Shown in pieces: positions 1-11,999 of a DNA stretch of 64,000 nucleotides (its first letter is position 1; every line of letters begins with the position of its first letter). Origin of the DNA: Hymenolepis diminuta (Eukaryota > Platyhelminthes > Cestoda > Cyclophyllidea > Hymenolepididae). A program made the translations under genes and the position numbers. Location: NCBI GenBank assembly GCA_900708905.1, contig CAADRB010000026.1, positions 1,912,895 to 1,976,894 on the forward strand. Direction: 5' to 3'. Below the pieces are notes generated by a model. That model was not told where the DNA came from. It saw nothing but the letters and a program-made list of their open reading frames with translations, and searched no databases.

Positions 1-2769
1 AACGATTCGCTTCCATCATAATTGGTTCCGCGATATGCACTTTTCTTGTTTCGCTTCCCGAAGTTAGAAGAAAACATGCCAGCACAAATTGATGGCATTG
101 GTTTTGTTCTTTTTCCAGTTTGATAACCTTTGTTGTTTTGCTTCTATTTTCTTCATTCTTCCTTGCTTTATTGCATTTCCGCTGCCGAGGATGAATTATT
201 GCTTGTTTCGGCCGCGCTCTACTGGTGGTTTCATTTTATGACTCTCACACTTCTTTTTAAAAAGTCGCATTAATCTTTATGCATGAAAGCGAACGAATTT
301 TACTGTCATTTTTTTCAGATTATATTACTTTTAAATAATTAGATCTCGTTGTTTTGAGTTATATAGGATCTTTCTTGTCACTATTGTTCTTTCTTTAAGT
401 TCGTTTTGCCATGCGATTAGCATTGCTACATCTAACTGGACTTTTCTCACAATTAAAGCGCTAACTGTAAACCCTGCGATGGTAGCTCCTCCCCCCTCCC
501 CCTCATTCCCAAATCCCAGAGCCGCTTACCACAAACCATACGCGAATGGGAAGAGCTTGAATGCGTCTATTTGATAAATGAAGTATTGGGGAGTGTAACT
601 CTAGGTCTCTCTGAGCCTTTCATTTAAGACGATATACTGATAGCTGAAAGTGCCCATCAACCCAAACAAACGCCGCGAATATGATAAGGTTCATTTGAAG
701 CTTTTGTTTAAAATATACGCTTTTTCTGTTATTTTAAGTCTGGCTTATTACACCCAAAATTAATCATACTTTTCGTACTCATGTTCGTGAGATTGTTTAA
801 TATCCAAAAGAAGATGTGTAACTTCTAATAGTAGAAATAGAGAAAAACGAAATTAGAAGATTTCATCCAGTTAAGTTTTCTTCAGAAATCAGTATGTGAT
901 TTGTACCTCTTTGTCCGTAAGATATTTGGGACTGAGGTATTTGTAGGCGTTGAGTTCTATTTGAGCTCACTTTTAATGTGTTAGGGTTTGAAGGTCGTTT
1001 CTATCAATGGAGGCTTATATTCAAATATGTTTTCGTTCTTACAAACCAGTTTTATTCCATCCGGTTATAGAAAATGCTCCACGTGGAACTGCAAGCCTAA
1101 ACTATTGGATGGAGGAACCTATCGCACTTTCATAGTTACAGAACTGTTAGTTAGTATAAGCTAAGCTAAGCTATGGTTATTACAAATCAGCTTAGCTCTA
1201 CTAAACTAGTGTTAAATATTAAAGCTTTTGGGAACTCTTTGTTTATAGCTGTTTGCACAATAATAACTTCTTTGATATTTAAATCCATATTGACTTTACA
1301 GTTGTTGTTGTGGAGAAATAATGTTTCCTTTTTTTATGGACGTCACTGTAATGAATTTTCAATCCGAAATCCGCCCTGTTCAAAACATAATGCCGAAGCT
1401 TAATTGCTATTACTGATGGGAGGCAGAGCAGAATTAATAAAATTTGGCGAGCGATTTCGTTCTCTGAGAACTAGAGTTTGGGACTATTATTTATCTATTT
1501 TCACGTCTGGTATTGAAGTCTTTTCGCAGGTACATTACAGGCTAACTAAGTAGCCAGTTAATCATTTAATTTGGATCTGTATGAGTAGAGGAATTTACTT
1601 AATAAAGCGAAGGAACGTGTGGTTGAGTTACAAATTTTCTCTATTTTTCCCGATAGATCCGAGCACCCATGAATACTTAAGAGGCTTACAGTATATTCAT
1701 GACTTTACACCATTATGCCGATTACAAATATTGATAGTCACTTATGTGATATAATAGGTGTTTCAATAATGAGACTTTTGAGTTGTATATTTTCAAGGGC
1801 ACTCATGCGAAAAAATTTTCATACCCCCGGGTAGTTACGTAAAAAACGCACGTTACCACATGTCTGGTTTATTTAATTGAGCATATTTTCTCCCCAACTT
1901 TTCGGCTTAAAATACTTCCCATTGGTGGTTACTGTTAGCAACGCAACATCCCAAATTAGTTGGGGGTTAGTTGGTTCTTGTTTATCACTTCCGTTGTCCT
2001 AATCCCATCGTCTTGCTCTCTTGTTTCCGCCAGATGGAATTCGGTTCTTTTGTGTTGTGCGGTTTGTGTAAACTTTCATTATTAACATTAGGGGATAATG
2101 TTTTTTGCCATAAAAAGCATTATTTCAGACTCCAAATCCAATTATTCTTCTTGTCGATACATTATTACCTCTTAATTGTTAGTGGAAAAGAAGTAAAAAA
2201 TAGAATAGAATAGCTTTCTTATATCATCCACTAAAAACGGTGCTTTTTGAACTGGTGAAAACTGCGCTTTTCAACTACATAAGGAACTGGGAATCTCAGC
2301 TAGTTATTCTGTTGTTCTTTCTGACTTTCGTAACCTCAAATTGGGATTTTCTATTCAGTTGAAGGAATTTTGAGGTGAGTGTTCCAGATTTGGTCTGAAT
2401 CGTACTTAGTGCAGGTCTCGATATCCTTGCAAAAATTATCTTAATGTCCTTGATGTCATGGAGGTGAGGTAGAAAACTACTCTACTTAAGTGAGTCCTAT
2501 ATATGTTGTTTTATGGGGAATTCACTTGAGAAATGCTCTTAACACTTGAATAATCTGGATTCTATGCTAAGAATTCGAATTCTGATTGAATTTAACCATT
2601 TCAGGACATGCATGATAATCTCTGTGCCACGTAAAATTAGCGTTATCAGTCATTTGATCAATTTCTTTTAATCATCGTTATGAAAAAACGGAAACACCAG
2701 TAACTCTTCGAATCTGTTCTTTTTCCATTATTATTATCTTCAATAGAAGCCACTGGCTTTGTTGTCTAC

Positions 2770-2850
2770 CTTACAATAAAAAGGGACTTATTCTGAGCTC
2801 CCAAATCTAATTATTACCCTCGCCTTATTAGCCCTAATCAAATTGATTTA
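2770..2850 (+). repeat. Dispersed repeat family B, copy
   Basis: A short motif reading roughly 'aagggacttattctgagctc' followed by 'ccaaatctaattatt' occurs here. It recurs with substitutions at 5635-5710 and more weakly at 2110-2160 and 15570-15650. Both stronger copies continue into a shared 'cttatyagccc' segment. Nature unknown; no coding content. Confidence 0.4.
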
Positions 2851-3699
2851 TTAAAGTAGACGGAAGGTAAAAGAAAACGAGATTTTGTAAGTCTGTTTTA
2901 TGTTGTTTTGTAAATAACTTTAAGAAGAACATTTCTTTTTTGAATGAATTTGTGCCCACCTCAACTTTCCATTCATATTTTACTTGCATTGTTTGGTAAA
3001 AAGTATGAATATTTTGATCAGCGCTTCAAACTGCTCTTGTTTCCGGCTATTAAATGACTTAGGAGTTTCCCTAAATAGGGATTCAGTCCATTAGAATGCG
3101 TGTTTTCAGCTATGCATTTCTTCGTCAGAATGCATATTTGAACACGTTTTCAAAACAATGAGACAAGAGTCAGAACAATTTTACACTGTTAACTCCAACC
3201 ATTCTGCTCTTGAAATACTGGAATTAGCTAGCGACCTTACTAGTCAGTGGACCACTTAGGCCGTTATGGGCTTAGAGTAGATCAGTGAGAAATTAGGGAA
3301 ACTGATATCAATAAACTACAATTCCCCTTCTGCTTAAAAGGATAATAGTCATTGTTGCCACTGTTTCGCTTTTCTTTTATTCCTTACCTTGATATCATGT
3401 TTCTTTTATTATGTCTTATCTTGACCATGCTCTCTAGAATTTTGGGAATCAGGTGGTCCCCATGAATCTTGAAATGAGATGTAATCAGTCATATAATAGG
3501 TTACTGTAAGATTCAAATCTTCGGATTTTTCCCTAATGACGACGCACCTTAAGTTAGTTGTTTATGATTCTGTTCGCCCATTGAGTAGGTTTTCGCATAA
3601 ATAGATTCGTTTTTCTTGTTTTTTTTATTATTATTACTAGATTTTTTGTATTAGTTGTTATTATTCGTTTTAAAATTTGTAAGTTTTAATCATTGAAAG

Positions 3700-3970
3700 C
3701 GGGGAATAGTAAAATAGTCCACTCAGTAGTGAACTGAATGGGGATAGCCTCAAAAGAGTTAAATCACTCACATTCTGGATCATTCAAGTTTCTACTTAAT
3801 GGGTAGGGTTTATTGGACTATGGTCGAGCGTTCTAAAGTTTGAATTCTAGCAATTGGTCTCTAGAATCTTCAAATCTGCGATGTTCAGAGTTTGTTGACC
3901 AGTTATTTAAAGTAAGCGGTTGGTCATGCTATTCCGCTGTATTTTGTTCCTCTAATTATCAAGAACACCT
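3700..3970 (+). repeat. Dispersed repeat family A, copy 1
   Basis: Diverged member of a roughly 250-300 bp family. Shared landmarks in order are a 'ggattcgagtt'-like block, a 'cgttccaaagttcgaattt' block, and a core like 'gcttattgaccagttgttta' followed by 'ttggtcatgcta..cc'. Here the core is at about 3885-3945. Other copies are listed under family A. Confidence 0.45.
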
Positions 3971-4449
3971 AGCTAAGATGTATTTACTCTATCAGGGCTC
4001 ATTAATAGAAATATAATTTGCAACGTCAGGTAGGTATTTCGTAGGAGAGCCTTTCATTGTTTCGATGACGTACTTAAAATGGTAAATTTCATAATGGACT
4101 TTTGTGTGGAACACATTTACGCCCAAAGTATTTCACTATTCAGATATCCTTCTAACTATCCATTCATTGTGAGACGCCCGATAAAATAAAACTTGTTAGA
4201 AGGATATTTCGGGAAGTTTTTCCTATTCTTAATTGAAGATTTCTCAATATCCTGATATTATGCGTTAGTTAATATCCATCCTTAGGTTTCACTGGATTAA
4301 AACTTCCAATATAAGAAACCATAGTAACGTTTTTTCAGTATATTTTGGAAGTATTTTAGTAAACAAGGGTTGGACTATTAAAATAACGGATCTGAATATT
4401 TCTATCGTTACTCAAAGTAGAATAAAAAAACACTATTTTAATTGTGAGA

Positions 4450-4830
4450 AGCAACCAAAATTAGTTAGTAGAAATCACAACAAATGATAAAGGGAAGGGA
4501 GCCAAAGAGAACAATGTTGAGATATCCAAGAATTCTACTTTATTTGATTTTTGGAATCAGATTGTAAAATGCTTACTAATTGGGCAGCTCACGTTCCAAA
4601 GTTCGAATTTCATGGTTTGTCGTCTGAGTGTTAATAAATGCTTGTCTGCGATGTTCAGTACTTATTGACTGGTCTTTTTTATCAAGAAGGGTCGATCATG
4701 CCACTTCAATTCATTTTTTTCTTTCGTAGGTTGAGGAGATAAAATGATTTTACATGATAATCATCAATTTACAGTTTTAAAGTAGCGGAGATGAGATAGC
4801 CAAAACTTTAATATATCGGAGTCTTAACCC
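4450..4830 (+). repeat. Dispersed repeat family A, copy 2
   Basis: One of the better copies. The purine-rich leader 'aaagggaagggagcc' lies near 4490, followed by 'cacgttccaaagttcgaatt' near 4590, 'gcgatgttcagtacttattg' near 4650 and 'tcatgccacttcaattcatt' near 4695. The 'gttcgaatt' element resembles a pol III box B, so a tRNA-derived SINE is possible but unproven. Confidence 0.5.
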
Positions 4831-4964
4831 ATTATGAAACATGAAATGGATCAATCTTCCGTAAGAGATTGCTGCAAGCTTCACTCATTGTAATTTGGAT
4901 ATTTCTCAGCTACTTGGGAATTTCGTGTAATTGAAATTCACTCCAGAGGTCTTAATATTTTACA

Positions 4965-5560
4965 GTAATTAACCGTTTAGCGGTTGCTGAATTTACCTAT
5001 CTAATATTGACTGTAAATCCGAACATCCTAGTAAACGCTGGTCTACTACTCTTAAGACAATAGATCAAGACTGAGATATTATTAATTAGGGATGGTTCTC
5101 AATCTATCGATTATATACAGACAGTGGGCAATATACGGTGTCTAGCGGAGTAGTTTGTTTAACTGTTTCTCTCAAATTTAAATTTACTGAGAATACGAAA
5201 AGGTTCCATTATCCACAGCTAAACCAAATCTATTAATCTATTATTAATAAGTCCTTTTGATAAAAACTGAAGTACATTTGCCGATAGAAAGTGAAAGGAA
5301 ATTTGAGGATTTCTTCTTTCCCCTCAGATACGAACTTTATGTCAAGTTGGATATTACGAGATTGATGCTCATTGATACACTCATTAACTTAAAGGGCCAA
5401 TCGCAATGATTACTTCTTGACAATAGGAGGGGTGTTAAAATGTAAATTTCTTATAAGAACGACTCTAAGGCATCTTCCCTTTGACTTAAGTCAAGTGTTG
5501 TGAATACTTCCTTTAATGGACTTAAAAAATTTCGTTGATAGAATGGATCAAATCAATATA
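4965..5560 (+). repeat. Dispersed repeat family C, long copy
   Basis: Segments of this stretch match two others by eye. One is 6040-6400 (shared 'attacragattgaygctcat' block near 5352 and 6202, and a related 'ttgactstaar' block upstream). The other is 47740-48070 (shared 'ggggt..aaaatg' followed by 'aagtcaagtg'). A non-autonomous element of about 0.5 kb is inferred. No open reading frame or clear termini were found. Confidence 0.35.
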
Positions 5561-5634
5561 TTTATAACTTATTCTATTTATTTTCCTTCATTACCATTAC
5601 TATAGTAAGAAAACAACCGTTTTATTGTATTTTG

Positions 5635-5710
5635 TATAACAAAGGGACTCTTATTCAAAGCTCCCAAATTCTATTATTTTTGGGTTGTTGTCTTATCAGC
5701 CCCTATTCAG
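5635..5710 (+). repeat. Dispersed repeat family B, copy
   Basis: Second strong copy of the family B motif ('aaagggactcttattcaaag', then 'ctcccaaattctattat', then 'cttatcagcccc'). It aligns with 2770-2850 over about 75 bp. Confidence 0.4.
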
Positions 5711-6039
5711 TTCACTTTACTTTGGGGGGAAAATGGGGAAGAGTTACGGGGTAGGGATGGGAGGAGTTGTGTTGGGATTCTGAGTTTTCGCTATTGCGTA
5801 CTGCAGATAACAGTACAGCACTTAAAATAACACATTTCTCTTAAGGCTAATTTGTTAGGTAAATGCTCACGTGTTTTCAACGTTTTTCTGGCTTATCTTT
5901 CCTATTATTTTCATCTTTTTGTTCGAAATATTACATTAGAGTCCATCATGTTTATTATTTACGTTTTAAAAGACTAACGGTAAAGGTTGCTAGTTAAATA
6001 TTATTCCAATCTCCCAAAAACTTAACAGTTTATTTTTCC

Positions 6040-6400
6040 GTTCATTTGAGGAATTATAGGCAAATTAATCGCTTCTATTGACTCTAAGTCTGTATATCTT
6101 AATACCTGTCTGTAAATGCCTTTAACTACTTTTTGAGCAACACAAGAGAGATATTTTGGCTGCGCATTGACCAGTGTGTACGCATGTCTAGTCAGAGATT
6201 ACAAGATTGACGCTCATCGATGTACATCCAGTGATTTGGGTGGCCAACCGTCGAACAGAAGTTTATTAAGTTTTCTCACCCCTGACTGGGATGTTCACAT
6301 TATTCGTATGCTATTTGAATGCCAAGAGAGACACTTAACTTCGAATCCAAGCATAGAACTTGGAAACCAGAAATGAGACAATAAATGGGCTGTGCCTAAG
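6040..6400 (+). repeat. Dispersed repeat family C, copy
   Basis: Direct-orientation partner of 4965-5560, about 1 kb away. The best-matching block is 'attacaagattgacgctcat' near 6200. A 69-codon open frame at 6167-6376 lies inside but shows no recognisable domain and is not called as a gene. Confidence 0.35.
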
Positions 6401-6559
6401 GTCATTATTTTAAATGGTTACATAATATTTCTTTTAATCGTTCACCTCGAATTAACATTGCTTTGCTAATTTAAATTTCTTGGCTCTCTCAATTCGTTTA
6501 GGCTGCTTAATATCCTTTAAGATAATTCCTCTCTACCTTAATTTATGGAAAAAAGGATT

Positions 6560-6730
6560 TGGAAATGCTATTCTGACCACCAAGATTAAGCAACCAGTTG
6601 ATGAGCGCTGGCCATCGTCACAGACATTTGCTGCACCGCAGAGAATGAATTATTAAATCTGAATTTTGGAATGTGAGCTACCCATTAGTGTAAATGGTAT
6701 GCAACTCGAATCCGAAAATCGAATTGAGTA
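6560..6730 (-). repeat. Dispersed repeat family A, inverted copy
   Basis: The reverse complement contains the family A landmarks in the right order: 'attcgattttcggattcgag', 'gggtagctcacattccaaaa', then 'gccagcgctcatcaactggt' and 'tgcttaatcttggtggtc'. Orientation is opposite to most copies in the window. Confidence 0.5.
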
Positions 6731-9700
6731 AGACTTTCAAAATCTTTTTAATTCCCTCCCGTTTGCCTTTTATTATACTTACTGTTAACTATTTTCGGTT
6801 GCTCTCTCACAATGAATAATTGTAAAAATTTCTGTCTCACTGTTATTATAAATATAATAATAATGACAGTTATAAAAGCCACCTAGACCTTCTGAGAAAA
6901 TGGAGAAAATCGGAAACATACATTATGTCATGTCAGTCAGAGGTTGCTGACACACTGACGAACGATATTTGTTTCACATCCGAAATGTATTCATTCATAT
7001 ACGGATAGCAACTTATAAGAAAACGGGGTGTTAGGAAACAAATTATAATATTTTCGGTGCATCTCACAGGCACTGCTTTATTCAATTACATTTCGTACAT
7101 GCTTGTGCCTGGATATGACTGCCTCATTAAAGCATCCAGTCATAGCCCATATATCCTAAGTTATTTTAGCGATGGCAACGATGTCACTGTTGAATGATCT
7201 CTACCTTTTTTCTGCAAGGTTTGAACACCTTTAGGCATGATATTATCTCACTGGAAGTTTAGAGGTACCCCATTGACAGCTAAATTTATTCCAACAATTA
7301 TTTAGCTTTCTATCCTAGTGTGGCTTCTTACTTTACTACTTGTATATAAATACGTAGCTAAAATTTACTCAGAAGAGGTCATCTTGAGAATAAGGTCATG
7401 TATACATTACTAAAATGTATTCATATAAAGAAGGTTGGCTTAAAGTTTAATATGTTTGAATAATAGGCATAAACATATCATTGAACTGAATTAATTTTTG
7501 TGAGTTGATTTACCAAATGTAGGTAAGACATTTAATTTAAAAGGATTCAATCTTATTTGGCGTCAATTTTGCCTTGATCTGCTGCTTTCAATGTGGTTTT
7601 TTATCAAAATGTATTCTTGAATGCTCACACATTCACCAAAGCATATGTTTTACATAAACAAATTTATCTGATGGACTTATCAGGTTCTAAAGAATAGAAA
7701 TATTAAATCTTCTCTTTTGGAAATGATGTATCATTATTGTAAAGTTTATCTTTTATTATTTCTCATATTTAAGCCGATTAAAAATGGTCTTAATATAATG
7801 TAACCAAACTCATTTCTAATTGGCTGATGCAAATGTTCAATTTCAAGATCTCATTAAAAGGAATTAAATAGTCAAGTATTTGAGCATTTCTTTCAATACT
7901 TTTTTTCCCAATAAATTCTGACCAGATGTTCAAAATTTAACCCGGACGACCAGGTCAGTAATGGCTTCAAGACCTTCAGATCTTATATCTTCCAACTCCA
8001 TAAATCTATGATAATTGAATAGCTTTTATTAATGGCAGAAGCCACAGTACTGTGGTTTTCTTCATTGTTTTTAGGTCGAAGGTGAGTTTGTATCAATCTT
8101 ATTCATTGTTAGTGCATTAGAAGTTGAATCAAAAGGTTGGTAATTCTCTTAATGTTTCTCTGCTACCTTCCAAGCTAGCTTCTAGTAGTTTGTTCTTCAC
8201 TGTAGTACTATATTGAGTTGGAATTTTGAATGCTTTGAACCCCTTAAGTTATCTGATTTCTGATACTTTATCCTAAGGGCTGTTAAGATATCTTAATCAG
8301 AAATATATCCTTTAATATGTTAGTTTTCAGCTTTGGAGCTACTAATGTAGTACAGGTGAAATTTCCCAAGCTATTACCCTTTCCCACCGTATGAACTTCC
8401 CTACTACAAGATAGGAAAAAGACAGAAACGACGGCAGAATATTTGTATCATTTGAATTTAATATATAAAATCGAAAATTTGGCTAAATGAGCAAGGTAAA
8501 GCACAATAGGGGAAAATTGATTAATAACTTACAGTCGTACCAATAAGAGAGTGAAGGAGGTAGGCAGTAGGTTAAATCGATAAGCAACCTCGGTTAATCC
8601 CTAAGGCCACACTACTTGGGATCATTTGGGTTTCTAAAAGAAATTAATGTCGTGTCTTTGCGAGGACTGTCGCGCTGAGGTTGATATTGTACTAATGTAT
8701 GCCTATATCTATGTCTTAGTTAAGTTCCAGTTCTAGTTCCCAGACTACAATCTGCGCTTTTGCATAGCCGTACACATATGCTAATGTTTTTGGCCTTTTA
8801 GCTAGAGAGATCAGGGGCCAGTAGTTGTGCGCACGTAAAGGAACGGTATGGCATGTAAGGCAAAAAAGGCACGTACACACACCTTACTTTCTTCCTTTTT
8901 GCGCACTAGAGCATTTAAGGTTAAATACGTTAACTACTTTTTGAACCTACTAATCGATGTGTGACATGCTATCCTCACTGATCTTGTCTTGTCTGCTCTC
9001 TGTCGCACTTTTTGGCCGTGCCTTTTTCTCACTCACTCTCAATTTCGCCTCGGGCATGTTGACGCATTGCGACTACTAATTTTCATGAAGTAGAAAAATG
9101 TCTCTTCTCTTTTTCGCCTTTTTAATTACTCGCGATTTTGCTCCCTCCCCTTCCCGTTACTTATCTTGTTTTTTATGTAAAGCAATGTGAAAATAAATCC
9201 GAGGTAGTATAACTAATTCACATTGGCTGGAAGTTAGACCACCTAGAAAATTCCTGCTACCTACCGGATGCACTAAAACTAAAATTTAGCGAATTAGAGG
9301 AGTGTTAATAAATTTGATCTCTTAACAGTGAGCTCGGCGTAATGGTGTTTGATCATCCTCTAATATTGAATTAATAGATCGTCTCAGAGATGGTTAGAAA
9401 AGCATTTTTATTCATTGCAGTTAACGTTCAAGTCTATCAGGTTACATATCACTAGGTCGGCACTCATCCTGAGATGTGGATAACCAATCAATCTTATTCG
9501 ATGGGAGAGGAGTAGTAGAATGGGAGTGACTTAAGGATGCCTCCCTTCTGTCCAAGTCAGATATTGCTATAAATTTCCTCAAAGCAACTGGAAAATACCA
9601 GTGAACCAGTTATTGTACATATCTTACCACTAGAATTAATAGAATTGCCTTTCTAATACTCAAACTGCTCTATATGAATCTTTATTTTTACTCACCTAAA

Positions 9701-9937
9701 GTTATTTTAATCAGCTTCCAAAATAGCCAGAATCTCCCAAACTGCACTATAACACGGAATTAAGCAAACTCCCGTAACTTACTCAAAATTCCGTCAAGCG
9801 ACGACCCACTATTTTATGGCATTTTATGACTGCGTAAAATTTGAAAATGATAGCTTAATAAACGCGTACATTTTTTTGCTTTCTTCTGGATAATAATATT
9901 CCATTTTATCCAACACCTCCCGTCGAGATCGTTCGTA

Positions 9938-11900
9938 TTAACCTTTGAAATATTGGATCCGCCTGGAATCCTTTAAGGAGCTTGAACGAAGGTTTTGTTG
10001 CTTGCTATGTTGGATTTCCGAACTTCCATTATTTCCAAGCCGGCGGGGGGAGGGGGGAGTGGCGGAGCTAAAACCTTCAAGATTATATCTGTGGGACCTG
10101 TTTCTAGTTTCAATGATTTTATCGTGTGCCGGGAAAGAAGATGATTCCGATAATGCACCATCCACTTGACATAACACGCTAACTCGCCGAGCTCCGACAA
10201 TACCTTCTGCGCGGACATCATTCGGTCGATGATCGCCCACATAAAGTGTTGTGCTGGAGTTTTAATTTCCCATAAAGACAAAGTAGGCCATTGTGGATCG
10301 TCTTGAGCTTTTGCACCATTAGAGTTCTGGCACGACAGCGTCTATTTAACGTTGCATGCGACGTCATTCGATACGCTTTGAGAATATCTTCCGTTGTCCC
10401 CTTCCCACATGACTTCTGAAGTGCCCGCTTCGGGGTGTCAGAAATTGCTCTGCCTGGCCATTTTATTGAGAATGGTATAGTGGAGAATATACGAAGATGA
10501 TATTAAGAGCCCAGCAAAAATCTTGAAAGAGGACCGATGAGGGTTAGTGGTGTTATTGCTTACAATGGTCTTCAGTAGTTCATTAGTTGAAAATATATGG
10601 CAAGGACTATAGAACAACATTTTGATTGTGTTGGACTCTAGTAGAATAACTTTGGGCCACTTCGAGTGAGAATCTACTACGACAAGGTATGGAAGACCAT
10701 TGAAAGGTCCAGTAAAATTCAAATGTATGCGGGATCTTAGAGTTGAAGTTTTAGGCCAAGAACTAGGTCCCTGGTGTGGTAAAGTTTAGCCGCCTACTGA
10801 CATCTAAAATGTCTTTTGACGATTGTTTTCATAACCTTGTCTATTCCGAGCCAGTGTGCAAATACTCTCGCAATAGGTTTCATACGTCTAACATCCGGTT
10901 GACTGCTATGGAATTGTTGTAATAGAGCTCGCCTGAGTGCTGAAGGAAGACGACATACCTTCAAACACCAAGCATAAATTCAAGACAGATGAATTATCAC
11001 GCTGCTCATGAGGTTGTAGGAAATCGCCCTTTTGGTTGATTTTATCCATCTCGTGCAAACGTATTTCATATCCTTCTTCAGCACTGAATCTTTGGCTGTC
11101 GCACTTTGTACATCACTTGCAGTTATTGAAAGTTTGTGTAGACCATCAAATAATGGGCATTGCGTATCATCTTCCGTAGTCGGACTTGCAACGACGATTT
11201 CTCCGTCAGAACATTTTTGGTTGTAGATAATGCAAGAAAGACAATCGATTTGTCCGAATTCTTCTGCGCTCCGATATTCTACGTGAGGGTCAGCCAAGAA
11301 GGATGGTCGAATAACGATGAAGTTGGCTTACAGTGTAAACTGGAATATTTTTTTATATCTTAAAATAAAGGGAAGTGGTTTACGATACTATAGTAAAATG
11401 AAGTTCTGACCGTGTAGTAATTTATGGAACTCTTTATCGGCGAAAATTATGTCGTCTAGGTATGCAACAGTACCAGAGGGGCCCGATTCCCACCATTTGT
11501 GGGAAAATAACATGCGCTGTCATGACACTAAATGGAAGTCTGGTATATTGGTGTATGTCACGCTGTGTGTTAATAGTCAGTAGCCCTCATGACTCGGGCG
11601 TAAATTCGATTTGCAAGCAAGCCTCTGCTAAATCAAGCTTTCCAAAGCAATTACAACCACTCCATAGTGAGAAGATGTCATCAGGAACTGGTAGTGGGTA
11701 ACAATTGGTTCCAATGCGGCACTCTGACCAGTAGATAGTTCCATCTGCTTTCCGAACAACAGCATTAGGAACAGCCCATTTTTAATAATAACAGATTATA
11801 GGACACCAATTTGTTCCAGATGTTTAAGTTCTTTGTCAACATACCATTCGGATAGATGATGCGTAACTTTCAATATAACAGGAGGGAAGGAGAAAAGGGA
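9938..11900 (-). mobile_element. Decayed Ty3/gypsy-type retrotransposon pol
   Basis: Read on the minus strand, fragments of a Ty3/gypsy pol appear in canonical order, broken by many stops and frameshifts. The reverse transcriptase start is at about 11850-11700 ('VDKELKHLEQIG', then 'PNAVVRKADGTIYW'). The palm segment is at about 11690-11600 ('FGKLDLAEACLQIEF'). A short catalytic-loop remnant lies near 11455 ('DDIIF'). A post-RNase H linker is at about 11290 ('VEYRSAEEFGQIDCLS'). The integrase core is at 10722-10440 ('GLPYLVVVDSHSKWPKVI'), with a 'NGQAEQF'-like block near 10440. An integrase tail at 10240-9940 is rich in Pro/Arg. Too little sequence separates the RT palm from the RNase H linker for an intact copy, so an internal deletion is inferred. 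No gag, protease or LTR pair was recognised. Non-functional. Confidence 0.85.
10438..10722 (-). pseudogene. Integrase core fragment of the Ty3/gypsy copy
   Basis: The longest open remnant of the element. It shows the hallmark 'VVVDSHSKWPKV' with the first catalytic aspartate of an RVE-type integrase. About 50 residues later a degenerate 'TIVSNNTT' stands where families normally have a second aspartate followed by Asn/Gly. The expected second catalytic Asp is Asn here, so it should be inactive even if translated. The frame then runs into a 'SPLYHSQ..NGQAEQF' block in another frame. Confidence 0.8.
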
Positions 11901-11999
11901 ATGTGGAGATTTCGGTCTTGAAGTCAAGATTTTCAGCATACTTCGATTTGTGATTAGTATCTCTTGTAGACACTACCTGATAAATCATAAACCTGCTCA

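Larger units (their letters stand above)
1..9900. other. Gene-free AT-rich stretch with dispersed repeats
   Basis: No coding exon could be supported on either strand. Open frames are short and of low-complexity composition, and no family motif was seen. The stretch carries several diverged copies of dispersed repeats listed separately (families A, B and C). A mildly GC-richer block at about 8800-9160 is pyrimidine-rich on the plus strand and could be a promoter or 5' untranslated region, but nothing coding follows it visibly. It could all be intron or intergenic DNA of genes outside the window. Confidence 0.5.
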
